Assembly: GCF_002356315.1 (NCBI RefSeq)
Contig: NZ_AP018164.1
Span: 1,488,001 to 1,552,000 of the forward strand
Length of the DNA stretch: 64,000 bases
DNA from: Mycobacterium shigaense
GTDB taxonomy: Bacteria > Actinomycetota > Actinomycetes > Mycobacteriales > Mycobacteriaceae
Reading direction: 5' to 3'
In this document: piece by piece, positions 17,473 through 28,156 of the stretch
How the letters are laid out: every line of letters starts with the position of its first letter
Numbering within the stretch: the first letter of the stretch is position 1
The notes under the pieces: model-generated
Databases searched by the model: none
The model's input: only the letters and a program-made list of their open reading frames with translations
Told to the model about the DNA's origin: nothing
Made by a program: the position numbers and the translations under genes

Positions 17473-17898
17473 TCAATAGTTTTCCCGCAGACGCCTTTTC
17501 ACCCTGAAGCTGCGGAGGATCTGAGTCGTGAAGTTCACCGAGGCCAGCATCGGGAACACCCCGAGAAATGTTCGCTCGGAAGGCGTCGCCCCCTGCAAGT
17601 GGTAGAGACTGCCGAATACGTAAAAGCAGCCCAATGAGAACAAGGTTGCGGGGATGGCGAACGTCCACGGCGAGGTGCGAGCACCGATGAGCTGCTTGGC
17701 GAACTCCAATTCGTCTGGCGACATCGCTTCGCCTTTGCGCACTTTGCCCACGACCGCTTTGGCGCTGCCCACTTCTTCGCCCGCAGGGTTACTCGGTCGC
17801 CGTTCCAACCGTCGGACGTGCACAGCAGCAACCGCGGCAAAGATCATCGCCAAGGCCAGGGCGATCACCGTCAGCAAAGCATATAGCGCCAAACTCAT
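17473..17898 (-). CDS. Membrane protein of unknown function
   Basis: 141 residues. A first helix spans residues 5-27, a hydrophilic charged segment at about 30-70 includes GEAMSPDELEFAKQLI, and one or two more membrane spans lie at about 80-120, ending in a basic tail (RVKRRLRENY). ATG 17898 is preceded by AAGGACGAG. I do not recognise the family. Confidence 0.55.
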   Translation of the reverse strand: MSLALYALLTVIALALAMIFAAVAAVHVRRLERRPSNPAGEEVGSAKAVVGKVRKGEAMSPDELEFAKQLIGARTSPWTFAIPATLFSLGCFYVFGSLYHLQGATPSERTFLGVFPMLASVNFTTQILRSFRVKRRLRENY

Positions 17899-18052
17899 CG
17901 TTCTCGTCCTTCGCTCCGCCGTAGTCGGCTATCGAAGACTACCGCGCCGACCTGGTGCGGGCCAGCCCATAACGCACGCAACCGTGCACTATGCGAACGC
18001 GAATCCGCACATGCGTAGATTCATCACAGATAACCGACCAAAGGAGATCGGA

Positions 18053-18427
18053 ATGTCACGTTCGCCGGCTGAACTCGTCACGCAGTTCTGTGCGTTGTGG
18101 TCGACAGCCGATGCCGTGAAGATCGCGGAATCTCTGGCCGAAGATGCTGTCTACCACAATATTCCGATGGAAGCCGTGCGGGGCCGCGAGGCAATCCGGG
18201 CATTCATCGAAGGCTTCTTCGCGACCCTCGACGGCATCGACTTCGTCGTGCACCGCCAAGTCGCCGACGGAAACGTCGTCTTCAACGAGCGTACCGACAT
18301 CATGCGCACCAAGGCCGGAAGGACCGTCGAACTCCCGGTCGCCGGAGTGTTCGAGATCGCCGACGACAAGATCGTGGCCTGGCGCGACTACTTCGACATG
18401 AACACCCTTACCCAGGCGTTCAACTAG
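18053..18427 (+). CDS. Limonene-1,2-epoxide hydrolase-like enzyme
   Basis: 124 residues of the SnoaL/NTF2-like fold, LEH family (EphG/Rv2740-like). The five active-site residues known from Rhodococcus LEH are all recognisable with the right spacing: Tyr34 and Asn36 in YHNIP, Arg80 and Asp82 in ERTD, and Asp112 in WRDYFD. It should open epoxides by one-step water attack. The start ATG 18053 follows AAGGAGA by 5 nt; the open frame extends upstream, but without a ribosome site and across the neighbouring promoter. The substrate is unknown (terpenoid, lipid or sterol epoxide). Confidence 0.85.
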   Translation: MSRSPAELVTQFCALWSTADAVKIAESLAEDAVYHNIPMEAVRGREAIRAFIEGFFATLDGIDFVVHRQVADGNVVFNERTDIMRTKAGRTVELPVAGVFEIADDKIVAWRDYFDMNTLTQAFN

Positions 18428-18682
18428 CGGTAGTGAAATGCTCTGTGTCGGAACATAATCTGCACCCGGGACCAGGACTGGACACGCTTGGACCCAGATG
18501 CTCAGTCCGTACGACTACTTTCCCATTCATCGCCTCGGCCGAGCCGATCGCCCGCCGGCCAGCGCCGTTCCGAACCATTACGACCGGTATTGGTTCAATG
18601 GGCACGGCCGCGGCGGCTACCGGTTCTGATCGGGCCGGGCGCCGGGCGTGTGCGATTCTCATGAGACGCACGTCTGCAATTG

Positions 18683-18701
18683 CCGGCCCGGGGCGGGCCG
18701 G
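18683..18701. terminator. GC-rich hairpin, possible terminator
   Basis: CCGGCCC/GGGCCGG arms with a 5-nt loop and no T run lie about 255 nt after the epoxide hydrolase gene. It could equally be part of the following leader. The rest of 18428-18682 shows nothing I can support. Confidence 0.3.
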
Positions 18702-18715
18702 ACGGGAAGGTTCAC

Positions 18716-18814
18716 ATGACATGGTTTCTGAGGCAGGCCGCGCTGGACTTGGCGTTGTCGATCGACCAGCCGCCGCCCTGGGGGGAAATGCCGCCTCTGG
18801 TCGGCACGTCCTAG
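18716..18814 (+). CDS. Possible 32-aa small protein
   Basis: ATG 18716 has GGGAAGG about 5 nt upstream and reads 32 codons (MTWFLRQAALDLALSIDQ, then a Pro-rich tail) to TAG 18814, ending 21 nt before the SDR start. It could be a translated upstream ORF or the relic of a longer protein. No family is recognised. Confidence 0.3.
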   Translation: MTWFLRQAALDLALSIDQPPPWGEMPPLVGTS

Positions 18815-18835
18815 CGGGGTGCCAGGGAAACCGTC

Positions 18836-19597
18836 ATGGGACTGCTCGAGCACAAGACCGCCGTCGTCACCGGGGGAAACTCCGGCATCGGCCTGGCCAC
18901 CGCCCGGCGTTTTATCGCCGAGGGCGCCGCGCGGGTCTTCATCACGGGCCGGCGGCAGCCCGAACTGGACGCCGCCGTCCACGATCTGGGTTCGCGGGCC
19001 GTCGCGGTGCGCGGCGATGTCGGCGAACCCGGTGATCTCGATCGGCTCTACGACGAAGTGGGGGCGACGGGCGCAGGGTTGGACATCGTGGTGGCCAACG
19101 CCGGATTCACCCGGGTGGCGCAACTGGGCGAGATCACCGACGACGACCTCGACGCGCTGCTGACGACCAACGTCAAAGGTGTGGTGTACACGGTGCAAAA
19201 GGCGTTGCCGTTGCTCAACGACGGCGCCTCGGTCATCTTGATCGGTTCGACCACCGCGGACCGCGGTCGCCCCGGCATGAGCATTTACGCAGCCACCAAG
19301 GCCGCGGTCCGTTCGTTGGCCCGGGCCTGGGCCAACGAACTGGCAGACCGCAACATCAGGGCTAACGTGATCGTCGCCGGATCTACCGCCACCCCGGGCA
19401 GCAACGCCCTGGCGGCCCAGACCGACCCCGACGCGTCTGTCGAGCAGTTTCGCGCGGAGCGTATCTCGGCCATCCCGCTGCGACGCTTCGCCGATCCCGT
19501 TGAAATCGCCAATGCCGCAGTGTTTTTGGCCAGCGATCTGTCCAGTTTCGTCACCGGATCGACCGTAACCGCCGACGGCGGATTCAACCAAGTGTGA
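18836..19597 (+). CDS. Short-chain dehydrogenase/reductase
   Basis: 253 residues, classical SDR: TGGNSGIG cofactor motif (residues 12-19), NAG near residue 89, catalytic Ser in GSTTAD and YAATK, and the C-terminal FVTGSTVTADGGF. Arg residues after beta2 (TGRRQ) suggest NADP(H). The start ATG 18836 follows AGGGAAACC. The likely reaction is oxidation or reduction of a hydroxy/keto group; the substrate cannot be read from sequence. A VOC protein follows on the same strand. Confidence 0.85.
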   Translation: MGLLEHKTAVVTGGNSGIGLATARRFIAEGAARVFITGRRQPELDAAVHDLGSRAVAVRGDVGEPGDLDRLYDEVGATGAGLDIVVANAGFTRVAQLGEITDDDLDALLTTNVKGVVYTVQKALPLLNDGASVILIGSTTADRGRPGMSIYAATKAAVRSLARAWANELADRNIRANVIVAGSTATPGSNALAAQTDPDASVEQFRAERISAIPLRRFADPVEIANAAVFLASDLSSFVTGSTVTADGGFNQV

Positions 19598-19673
19598 TAT
19601 CGGTGCCTTTTTGCCCTACTTGCCGTACAGCGACGTGGGGCAGACTTCCGATACTCAAACCGAGGAGGCGTCC

Positions 19674-20027
19674 ATGAGCGATCATGAAGTCAAGATGATC
19701 ATTTTGTCGACAGACGATTTGGAGGAATCAATCCGCTTTTACAGCGAGACGTTGGGGATGGCGGTGAAGTTTCGCGACGGGGCGCACTTCGCCGCACTCG
19801 ACGGCGGGCCGATCACCGTTGCGCTGGCGACGGCGGTGGACCATCCGATACCTGGGCAGGTCGTCGTCGGTATCAAGACCGCCGACGTCGACGCCGCGGC
19901 CAAGGCGGTCGAGGCCAGCGGCGGGGGCATCGTGAAGGGCCCGTACGACGACGCGCACGAACGTCGCGCCGTGGTCTACGACAACAAGGGCAACGGCCTG
20001 GTCTTCTACAAGCCGCTGGCCCGGTGA
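19674..20027 (+). CDS. VOC (glyoxalase/dioxygenase) superfamily protein
   Basis: 117 residues forming two beta-alpha-beta-beta-beta repeats of the vicinal-oxygen-chelate fold, with FYSETLGM in the first and GPYDDAHERRAVVYDNKGN in the second. Potential metal ligands are not complete (the C-terminal segment has Asp/Asn rather than the usual Glu), so it may bind ligands rather than catalyse. The start ATG 19674 has GAGGAGG 5 nt upstream. Confidence 0.75.
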   Translation: MSDHEVKMIILSTDDLEESIRFYSETLGMAVKFRDGAHFAALDGGPITVALATAVDHPIPGQVVVGIKTADVDAAAKAVEASGGGIVKGPYDDAHERRAVVYDNKGNGLVFYKPLAR

Positions 20028-20034
20028 ACCGGTT

Positions 20035-20637
20035 TTACGCGATATACCCCCGGGGCAACACCGAGAAGTCGACGCACGCCGCCGCCAATACGTCGCCTAA
20101 TTCTGGGTCGACGGGCGCGTCGAGCTGAAGTAATGCTCCGGCCGACGGCGCCTTGAGGCTGGCGACGTTGTGGTTGGTGAGCAATTGAATGGCCTCGGAT
20201 TCCAGATCGCTCCAGCCCGTGTGAACCGTCATCAGCGTAAGGACGCCGAGTTCCTGACCGGTCGGCGAGAGGATCCGGTGCCGCCAGGCGTTGTCGGCCT
20301 TGGCTCCGGTGTGGGGCCGGACGGCCGCCAGGACCGTGCCGCCGCCGCTTTCGAATTGCGCGGCGCCGTCGGCAGGCACGATCTTGCCGATCGGCGTTTT
20401 CTGCCTGGTGATCGTCGTGGTTCCCGCGACGGCAATGCGCAGTTCGTCACCGTTGGCCGACAGCGTGTAGTCGCCCTTCCCCCCATTTTTGAACCCGAGC
20501 AATACCGCGGCGCCGCCCTTTTGTTGCGCTCGCCCCAATTCGGTTCCGTCGGGAGCGGTCAGTTGCACCCGCAATGCGTTCCCCGTGGACCGGGTCACCC
20601 TCGCAGCGACGGTTGTCGCGTTCCCAATAATTGGCAT
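20035..20637 (-). CDS. Conserved hypothetical protein
   Basis: 200 residues with no signal peptide or membrane helix. Short beta-strand-rich repeats suggest a scramblase-like (LURP-one) beta barrel, for example LRVQLTAPDGTELGRAQQ, YTLSANGDELRIAVAG and HRILSPTGQELGVLTLM, but this is a weak fold impression. ATG 20637. It converges on the VOC gene with a 7-nt gap. Confidence 0.5.
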   Translation of the reverse strand: MPIIGNATTVAARVTRSTGNALRVQLTAPDGTELGRAQQKGGAAVLLGFKNGGKGDYTLSANGDELRIAVAGTTTITRQKTPIGKIVPADGAAQFESGGGTVLAAVRPHTGAKADNAWRHRILSPTGQELGVLTLMTVHTGWSDLESEAIQLLTNHNVASLKAPSAGALLQLDAPVDPELGDVLAAACVDFSVLPRGYIA

Positions 20638-20759
20638 GGCGCGATCGTAGGCTTTGTGCGTGCCATTCGGGGACTGGTTGAGTAATGGGTTCGGCGTGCG
20701 AAATTGACCTTCTTGCCAATATTAATTAGGCCGTGTTCTCGTGAGCCCGTGAGGTCAAT

Positions 20760-21566
20760 GTGACCGCCCGGCAAAGCCCGTTTCGGGACGATCTGCTGCG
20801 CGGAAAGGTGGCATTGGTCACCGGCGGCGCCACCGGGCTGGGCTTCGAGGTCGCGCGACTGTTCGGCGGTCACGGCGCGCGCGTCGCGATCTGCAGCCGG
20901 AAGGAGCCCAACCTCGAGGCGGCCGTCGCGGCACTGCGCGAGGCGGGGACCGAGGCCATTTACGGCGTTTGCGACGTCCGCCGTCCCGACGAGGTGACGG
21001 CAGTGCTCGAGCAGGTGTTGGGAACGTTCGGTCAGCTCGACATCGTCGTCAACAATGCCGCCGGTAACTTTCCGATACCGATCAGTGAACTGAGCGCTAA
21101 CGGTTTCAAGGCCGTCGTCGACATCGACCTGCTGGGCACGTTCAACGTATCCAAGGCGGCGTACGACCTCTGGTTGCGTGATCACGGGGGCGCCATCGTG
21201 AACATCAGTGCCGCGATCCAATACCGCGGCATGGCCCTGCAAGCGCACGTCGTCTCCGCCAAGGCCGGCATCGACGCGTTCAGCCGCGCCTGCGCGATCG
21301 AGTGGGGGCCGGCGGGGGTCCGGGTGAATGTTGTTGCCCCCGGGGCGATGTCGGCCACCGAGGGGGTCCGCAGAATTGCCGGCGACGACCAGCACCGCGC
21401 CATCCAGAACCCGCTGCGGCGACCGGGCTCGACCACCGAGATCGCCGAAGCGGTGCTGTTTCTGGCCGGCGATGCGGCGTCCTACGTCACCGGGGCGGTG
21501 CTGGTGGTCGACGGCGGCGGCTGGCTGACGGCCAGCGGCATCCCGGATCTGCCTGGCTACCAGTGA
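20760..21566 (+). CDS. SDR of the 2,4-dienoyl-CoA reductase type
   Basis: 268 residues. TGGATGLG binds the cofactor (TGG near residue 22) and the motif NNAAGNFP is typical of 2,4-dienoyl-CoA reductases. The usual YxxxK tyrosine is absent: the segment reads HVVSAKAG, as in peroxisomal-type DECR, followed by AIEWGPAGVRVN and SATEGVRRI, which match that subfamily closely. It likely removes double bonds from polyunsaturated acyl-CoA with NADPH during beta-oxidation. The start is GTG 20760; the overlapping ATG at 20758 is out of frame. Confidence 0.8.
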   Translation: MTARQSPFRDDLLRGKVALVTGGATGLGFEVARLFGGHGARVAICSRKEPNLEAAVAALREAGTEAIYGVCDVRRPDEVTAVLEQVLGTFGQLDIVVNNAAGNFPIPISELSANGFKAVVDIDLLGTFNVSKAAYDLWLRDHGGAIVNISAAIQYRGMALQAHVVSAKAGIDAFSRACAIEWGPAGVRVNVVAPGAMSATEGVRRIAGDDQHRAIQNPLRRPGSTTEIAEAVLFLAGDAASYVTGAVLVVDGGGWLTASGIPDLPGYQ

Positions 21567-21648
21567 CGCCCGACTCGCTCGATTAGGTGTTTGGCACCCA
21601 TTCGCATTATTCTTTCCCGCGGTCCATTGTCGACTCAGGAAAAGCGGA

Positions 21649-21909
21649 ATGCCTCTTCAGCCCACTCTGCGACGGGCGCAATCGCCACGCGGCGCAGCGC
21701 GTGTGACCTTCCCGAAGGTCGGTCAGTGCTTCGACATCGAAATCACCCGCGACACCGACGGGTGGCTCATTCGGGTTCCCGAGATCGGCGCGACCACGCG
21801 CGCCGGCCGCCGGGCATCCGTCGACGTGGTGGCCCGCGAATGCATCGCGGCGCATACCGGCATCCCCGTCGGCTACATCATCGTTTTCGTCGCCAAAGAA
21901 ACTCGCTAG
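21649..21909 (+). CDS. HicB-like small protein, orphan
   Basis: 86 residues. The segment EITRDTDGWLIRVPEI-GATTRAGRRASVDVVAREC resembles the partly degraded RNase-H-like fold of HicB antitoxins (W-x-V-x-E-x-P-G-x-x-T-x-A, then an amphipathic helix). No HicA-like toxin is beside it (SDR upstream, glgP downstream) and there is no C-terminal DNA-binding domain. It may be a solitary regulator or unrelated. ATG 21649. Confidence 0.45.
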   Translation: MPLQPTLRRAQSPRGAARVTFPKVGQCFDIEITRDTDGWLIRVPEIGATTRAGRRASVDVVARECIAAHTGIPVGYIIVFVAKETR

Positions 21910-21937
21910 CGCCTTAGCGGCGCTGAGGTGCCTGGCT

Positions 21938-24460
<2,523 letters not shown>

Positions 24461-24757
24461 CGTGAGTCCTACTCCCTAGAGGTGATGGCAGTATCGCACC
24501 GATGTTCCGGCGGCGCGCAGGTGTCGAGTCTGGCAGCGATGACTGCACACCAGGCGCGCAATTGACGTCCGCCAGGTGAACGCGAGCCCACGTGCTCGCG
24601 ACGGGATGCCGACGGGGACGCGGACCCTGGCGGGTCGCGAGCGCTCGACACGGGCGCGAGGCTACTTCAAGGCGGAGCGGCCGCGAGAGGTCACCGAGCC
24701 GCTGTCGAATCTTCTTGGCCGCCAGGCGCGGTCGGAAACTTTTGGCGGACAACCGCG

Positions 24758-25468
24758 CTAATTGGTGACCGTCATCTGGTCGTCGCTGGTGTTCCACGAC
24801 TTGCTGAAGACGTTGATGGGCACCTGCTCGTCCCTGCCGTCCTCGCTACCGGGGTCGTTGAGGTGCACAATGCCGTTGTTGGTGTCGACACCGGTCACCA
24901 CGACGGCGTGGTTGGACTGGGGAGCACCGTCGGAGTCCTTGTCCTCGACCGGATCGCCCCAGATGAGTTCCGCGTTGACCGCGGCGATCACCTTGCGGCC
25001 GTGGGCCAGGTCTTGCTCGAGTGCCTTCATGCCGGTGGAGACACCGGTCTGGGCGGCGCTGTCCTTGTCGGTGCTGACCGATTGGATGCTGTAGAGCTTC
25101 AGCAACGTCGGCCCGTCGTCGAACGAGGTGCCCTCGCCGTGATGGCGCTTGCCCGGCTTGGCATAGATCGGGCCGGGGTGCACGGCGCTGGGAGTCGACT
25201 GGGCCAGCTTGACGATTGCGCGCTCGGACGGTTGGTTGCCGGTGATTTCACCGACCACGTCGGCGACGGACATTTCCACGCAGTCGTCGTCGTAGCTCTG
25301 GTAGCGCCAGAACGGTGCCGCCGCGGCGGGATCGCCGTAGAGGGTGCCCTCGCTGCTTGGCGGGTCGGGGGTGCCGGGTGCGGCGACCGCAGTGCCGCCC
25401 GACAGGCCCAGCGCGGCCACGCAGCCGAGCACTGCGACACCCGCGGTCGCGATCCTGGTCCGATGCAT
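24758..25468 (-). CDS. Secreted C39-like cysteine-peptidase-fold protein
   Basis: 236 residues with a signal peptide (MHRTRIATAGVAVLG onward, cleavage after AVAA). The mature part carries the papain-like/C39 signature: catalytic Cys in DDDCVEMSVADVVGEITG, His in SNHAVVVTGVD and the downstream NDPGS. It may be a protease or an inactive binding protein outside the membrane. The start ATG 25468 has AAGGACCG upstream. Between it and glgP the 297-nt gap (24461-24757) shows nothing supportable. Confidence 0.7.
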   Translation of the reverse strand: MHRTRIATAGVAVLGCVAALGLSGGTAVAAPGTPDPPSSEGTLYGDPAAAAPFWRYQSYDDDCVEMSVADVVGEITGNQPSERAIVKLAQSTPSAVHPGPIYAKPGKRHHGEGTSFDDGPTLLKLYSIQSVSTDKDSAAQTGVSTGMKALEQDLAHGRKVIAAVNAELIWGDPVEDKDSDGAPQSNHAVVVTGVDTNNGIVHLNDPGSEDGRDEQVPINVFSKSWNTSDDQMTVTN

Positions 25469-25636
25469 CGGCGGTCCTTTTCCAGCATGGGGGTGTCTGT
25501 CCGAGAACAGGGTCTCGTCACAGCCTCTACGAATTCTTGGAGGGTTCTCTGATGTCAGGACCGTTCACGGACGATCGGGAGGTGCCCACTGCCACAACAT
25601 GGCGTCAAGCCGGCCGTCGGAGAGTGACCCGCCGAA

Positions 25637-25960
25637 CTAGTGAGCGCCGGAAATGTTCAACGTGAGCACGCCGGCGATGATCAGCCCGCAACCGACCACC
25701 TTGGCCGCCGACAGCGGGGAACCGAGGAACAGCACCGCGATCAGCACGATGGCCGCGGTTCCGATCGCCGACCACAAGGTGTACGCGACGTCGGTGTGCA
25801 TCCCGCGGGAGATCGACATCGACAACAGCGCGAACGAGGCGGCGTAGCCGACCAGGCAGATCAACGTCGGCCAGAGTCGAGTGAAGCCCTCCGTGCTCTT
25901 CAGCAGGCTCGTCGAGACGACCTCCGCGAAGATCGCGCCGAACAGCAGCAAGTACGCCAA
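25637..25960 (-). CDS. mmr: Small multidrug resistance transporter Mmr
   Basis: 107 residues with four membrane helices, almost collinear with M. tuberculosis Mmr (Rv3065), including the essential membrane Glu in IFAEVVSTSLLKSTEGFT and SAIGTAAIVLIAVLFLG. It is a proton-coupled exporter of cationic dyes and drugs, working as an antiparallel dimer. The start is TTG 25960, because AAGGAGG lies just upstream and the length then equals the known protein; the longer ATG 25987 has no ribosome site. The TetR repressor that follows mmr in M. tuberculosis (Rv3066) is not adjacent here. Confidence 0.9.
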   Translation of the reverse strand: MAYLLLFGAIFAEVVSTSLLKSTEGFTRLWPTLICLVGYAASFALLSMSISRGMHTDVAYTLWSAIGTAAIVLIAVLFLGSPLSAAKVVGCGLIIAGVLTLNISGAH

Positions 25961-26012
25961 GATGCCTCCTTGAATGCGGACGGACATCTACGTGTGTACT
26001 CGATCGGATCGA

Positions 26013-26440
26013 TCACTCCCCCCACCGGCCATGCGAAGCCATCAGTTCGAGCAGGCTGGCACCGCCGGTTTGCTGTTCGCGCAGCAACTCGCCGGGCATC
26101 GAATAGGGCGGCGCCGCCTCGGGATTGCGCCGAGCATGCGCGACGATCGCGGCCACCAACGTGCTCGCCATCGCCAGGCGCGGGTATCGGCGGTGGATCG
26201 CCGTGGCGATCTGCTCGTCGATGAAGTCGGCGTTGCGGCCGAAGTCGGCGCCCACGCCGCTGCGCACGAGGTAGCACAGCGCCCCGCGCCGCTCCGCAAT
26301 GCCGCCGGAGGTGTGCAGGGCGATGGCCTCCCACACGCCGTCCACCGTGGCGCGGTCGCAGCCATGTTCGGTCAGCAGCGCGGCCGCGAGATCGGCGCCC
26401 TCGACCTCGAAGCGGGCCTTCTCTGGTTTGGAGAAGCCGT
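26013..26440 (-). pseudogene. HD-domain phosphohydrolase, C-terminal fragment
   Basis: The last 140 or so codons of a minus-strand frame match the C-terminal half of cyanamide-hydratase-like HD proteins: RFEVEGADLAAALLTEHG, VWEAIALHTSGGI and LAMASTLVAAIV. The N-terminal part with the metal-binding His-Asp is missing. Upstream of about 26440 the frame becomes antisense to a different gene remnant. It is therefore a truncated gene. Confidence 0.6.
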
Positions 26441-26443
26441 TGC

Positions 26444-26667
26444 CGCCCTGAGCGGGGGTGCGTCCAGCCTGACCTTTGGCGGCACGCGACAGGGTGACCC
26501 GGTGGGGATCAAGGTCGCCCCGCCCGGCGTCGAGCCGGTCGCAGCACCCGACGTGCTGCGCCAGGCCCGCATCCTCAAAGCGCTTGGTGCGAGCCGTGTT
26601 CCGGTTCCGGCGGTGGTATGGCAAGACCGCGGAGATCCGTCGGATACGCCGCCGCTGTTCGTGATGT
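26444..26667 (+). pseudogene. APH-type phosphotransferase, N-terminal fragment
   Basis: A plus-strand frame reads LSGGASSLTFGGTRQGDP, VAPPGVEPVAAPDVLRQARI and VPVPAVVWQDRGD, then PPLFVMS. This is the nucleotide-binding lobe of the aminoglycoside/acyl-CoA-associated phosphotransferase family. The catalytic loop and C-terminal lobe are absent; the frame passes directly into an unrelated sequence. No start codon context is visible. Confidence 0.55.
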
Positions 26668-26972
26668 CGCACACCGACTCTGAGGCCCACGCGCTGGACG
26701 GCGCGTTGACCGAGGTTCCCGCGCCGTTCTTGCTGCACGCCGTCGGTGCGGCTGACGATCACGACGCCACACGCCGGGTCGCCGAGGCGCTTGGTGCGGT
26801 GGAAACCGCTGCCCAGGTCACCGACGCCGGCCGCGCCGCCCCGTCATTGCGCGACGGGCAATCTGAGGCCGGCGCCGCATGGTCGTCCCCGGAGTTGGTG
26901 GGGCTGCGAAACATCAGGGCCGCATTGGATCCGGACCGCGTTTTGAAATGTCAGCGGCATCCCGCGTTTTGA
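26668..26972 (+). pseudogene. FAD-linked oxidase, C-terminal fragment
   Basis: In the same frame as the preceding fragment, the sequence from about ALDGALTEVPAPFLLHAVG to RNIRAALDPDRVL resembles the last 90 residues of berberine-bridge-type FAD oxidoreductases. The FAD-binding domain is missing. Fusion to the phosphotransferase remnant by deletion of the intervening DNA is the simplest explanation. Confidence 0.5.
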
Positions 26973-26984
26973 ACGCTGCGGCTT

Positions 26985-27242
26985 TCAGTACCCGCAACGA
27001 ATAAAGATGTTCTGGCAATAGTTTCCGACGCCGTCCCAGTTTTTCTGCAGTGGGCGGCCCCGGTCGGCGGGGTTGGTGAAGAACGAGGGACCGTCGATCG
27101 TGTTGAATTGACCGAGTTCCGGGAGCATCGGCGGCTCGGGCTCGGTATCGGGATCCGCCGATGCCAGGCCGGTGGCGCCGCACAGGGCCAGGACGCTGAT
27201 CGCGCCGGCTACCAGTCCGCGAGCGTACGAACGAGCCTTCAT
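26985..27242 (-). CDS. Small secreted protein (85 aa), unknown function
   Basis: A signal peptide (residues 1-29, ending GLASA) precedes a short mature part with acidic PDTEPEPPMLPELG, an aromatic middle and two Cys near the C-terminus (NYCQNIFIRCGY), which could form a disulfide. ATG 27242 follows GAGGAGG. I do not recognise a function. Confidence 0.6.
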   Translation of the reverse strand: MKARSYARGLVAGAISVLALCGATGLASADPDTEPEPPMLPELGQFNTIDGPSFFTNPADRGRPLQKNWDGVGNYCQNIFIRCGY

Positions 27243-27419
27243 CGCCGCCCTCCTCTGGCCGATTGCCGTCTGCGCGCAATTCTAGGGGACCTGCGGTGAC
27301 GCGCGGCAATGCCAGCGTGCCGGAGCGAGATCGCGCATCAGTCACGAACGCACAACGACTCTGCCGGAGCGGTCGGCAAATGCCATCGTGCGCACAACGC
27401 GGTCCTTACGGTTTGGCGC

Positions 27420-28109
27420 GTGGGGACAATAGCCGGGGTCGTCCGCAATGCTGCGGTGGTCACGATGTGCTTGGTGATGGCGGTGATCACGGCGTCACCG
27501 ACGGCTGCCGATCCCGACGCTGCCACTGCGGTACCTAGCGACGCGGGTGTGCCCTCGAATCCTCCCGCAATCGTCAATACTCCCGACGGCTGGCGCTTGG
27601 GCCTTGGCGCCAAGGACGAGGCCCAGGTTCCCGTGGCGCCGTTGACGACCGCGGTCTCGTCCCGCGAGTACATCGCGACCGGAACGTTCGTCGGCGACCT
27701 GAGCGGGCCGGGACAGCCGCAGGGCGTTCTCGAGGCGGGTTACGAGATCGGTTGTGGCATCGACATGAGCACCTCCAACGGAGTCGACCTCGGCGGCAAC
27801 ATGGGCATCGCCCCGGGTATCAGCCCGACGTTCGACGCCACCGGCGTATTGCCGCCGCTGCTGCCGTTCATCACCGTTCCGGTGAACGGGTCGATCAACG
27901 TCGGACTCAAGCCCGGCTTCGTGGTCGTGGTGCCCGTAGCGAAGAAGCAGTTCAAGGGACCGCATCCGTGGATCATGATCGCCAACTTCCACGTCAGGAT
28001 CGATGGTTGCGTGGGCCAATCGTTCATCCGCTCCTACGCCACCCTGACCCGGGTGACCGATCAATCCGATGTGGTGCTGTCCTACGTCGGCGTGACGAAA
28101 GCCGTTTAA
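27420..28109 (+). CDS. MspA-family outer-membrane porin-like protein
   Basis: About 229 residues. A signal peptide (VRNAAVVTMCLVMAVITASPTAA) is followed by an MspA-like mature domain: a GWRLGLGAKDE strand near the N-terminus, the GYEIGCGIDMS motif, a run of Gly/Pro beta-hairpins that would form the stem of the octameric goblet, and the C-terminal GCVGQSFIRSYATLT strand. GTG 27420 is chosen because it starts the signal peptide; the frame is open further upstream. Two Cys in the mature part could pair. MspA porins pass hydrophilic solutes through the mycomembrane. Confidence 0.75.
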   Translation: MGTIAGVVRNAAVVTMCLVMAVITASPTAADPDAATAVPSDAGVPSNPPAIVNTPDGWRLGLGAKDEAQVPVAPLTTAVSSREYIATGTFVGDLSGPGQPQGVLEAGYEIGCGIDMSTSNGVDLGGNMGIAPGISPTFDATGVLPPLLPFITVPVNGSINVGLKPGFVVVVPVAKKQFKGPHPWIMIANFHVRIDGCVGQSFIRSYATLTRVTDQSDVVLSYVGVTKAV

Positions 28110-28156
28110 CCGCCGCACTATCCGCGGGCAATACCCGCCAGCTGCATGGCTGAGGC

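Noticed and set aside
18097..19035. 312-codon plus frame across the epoxide hydrolase and SDR
   Set aside because: Out of frame with both genuine genes, with Arg-rich shadow composition.
25974..26440. N-terminal half of the open frame leading into the APH fragment
   Set aside because: It is antisense to the HD-domain remnant and unlike the APH family; only the part from 26444 is homologous.
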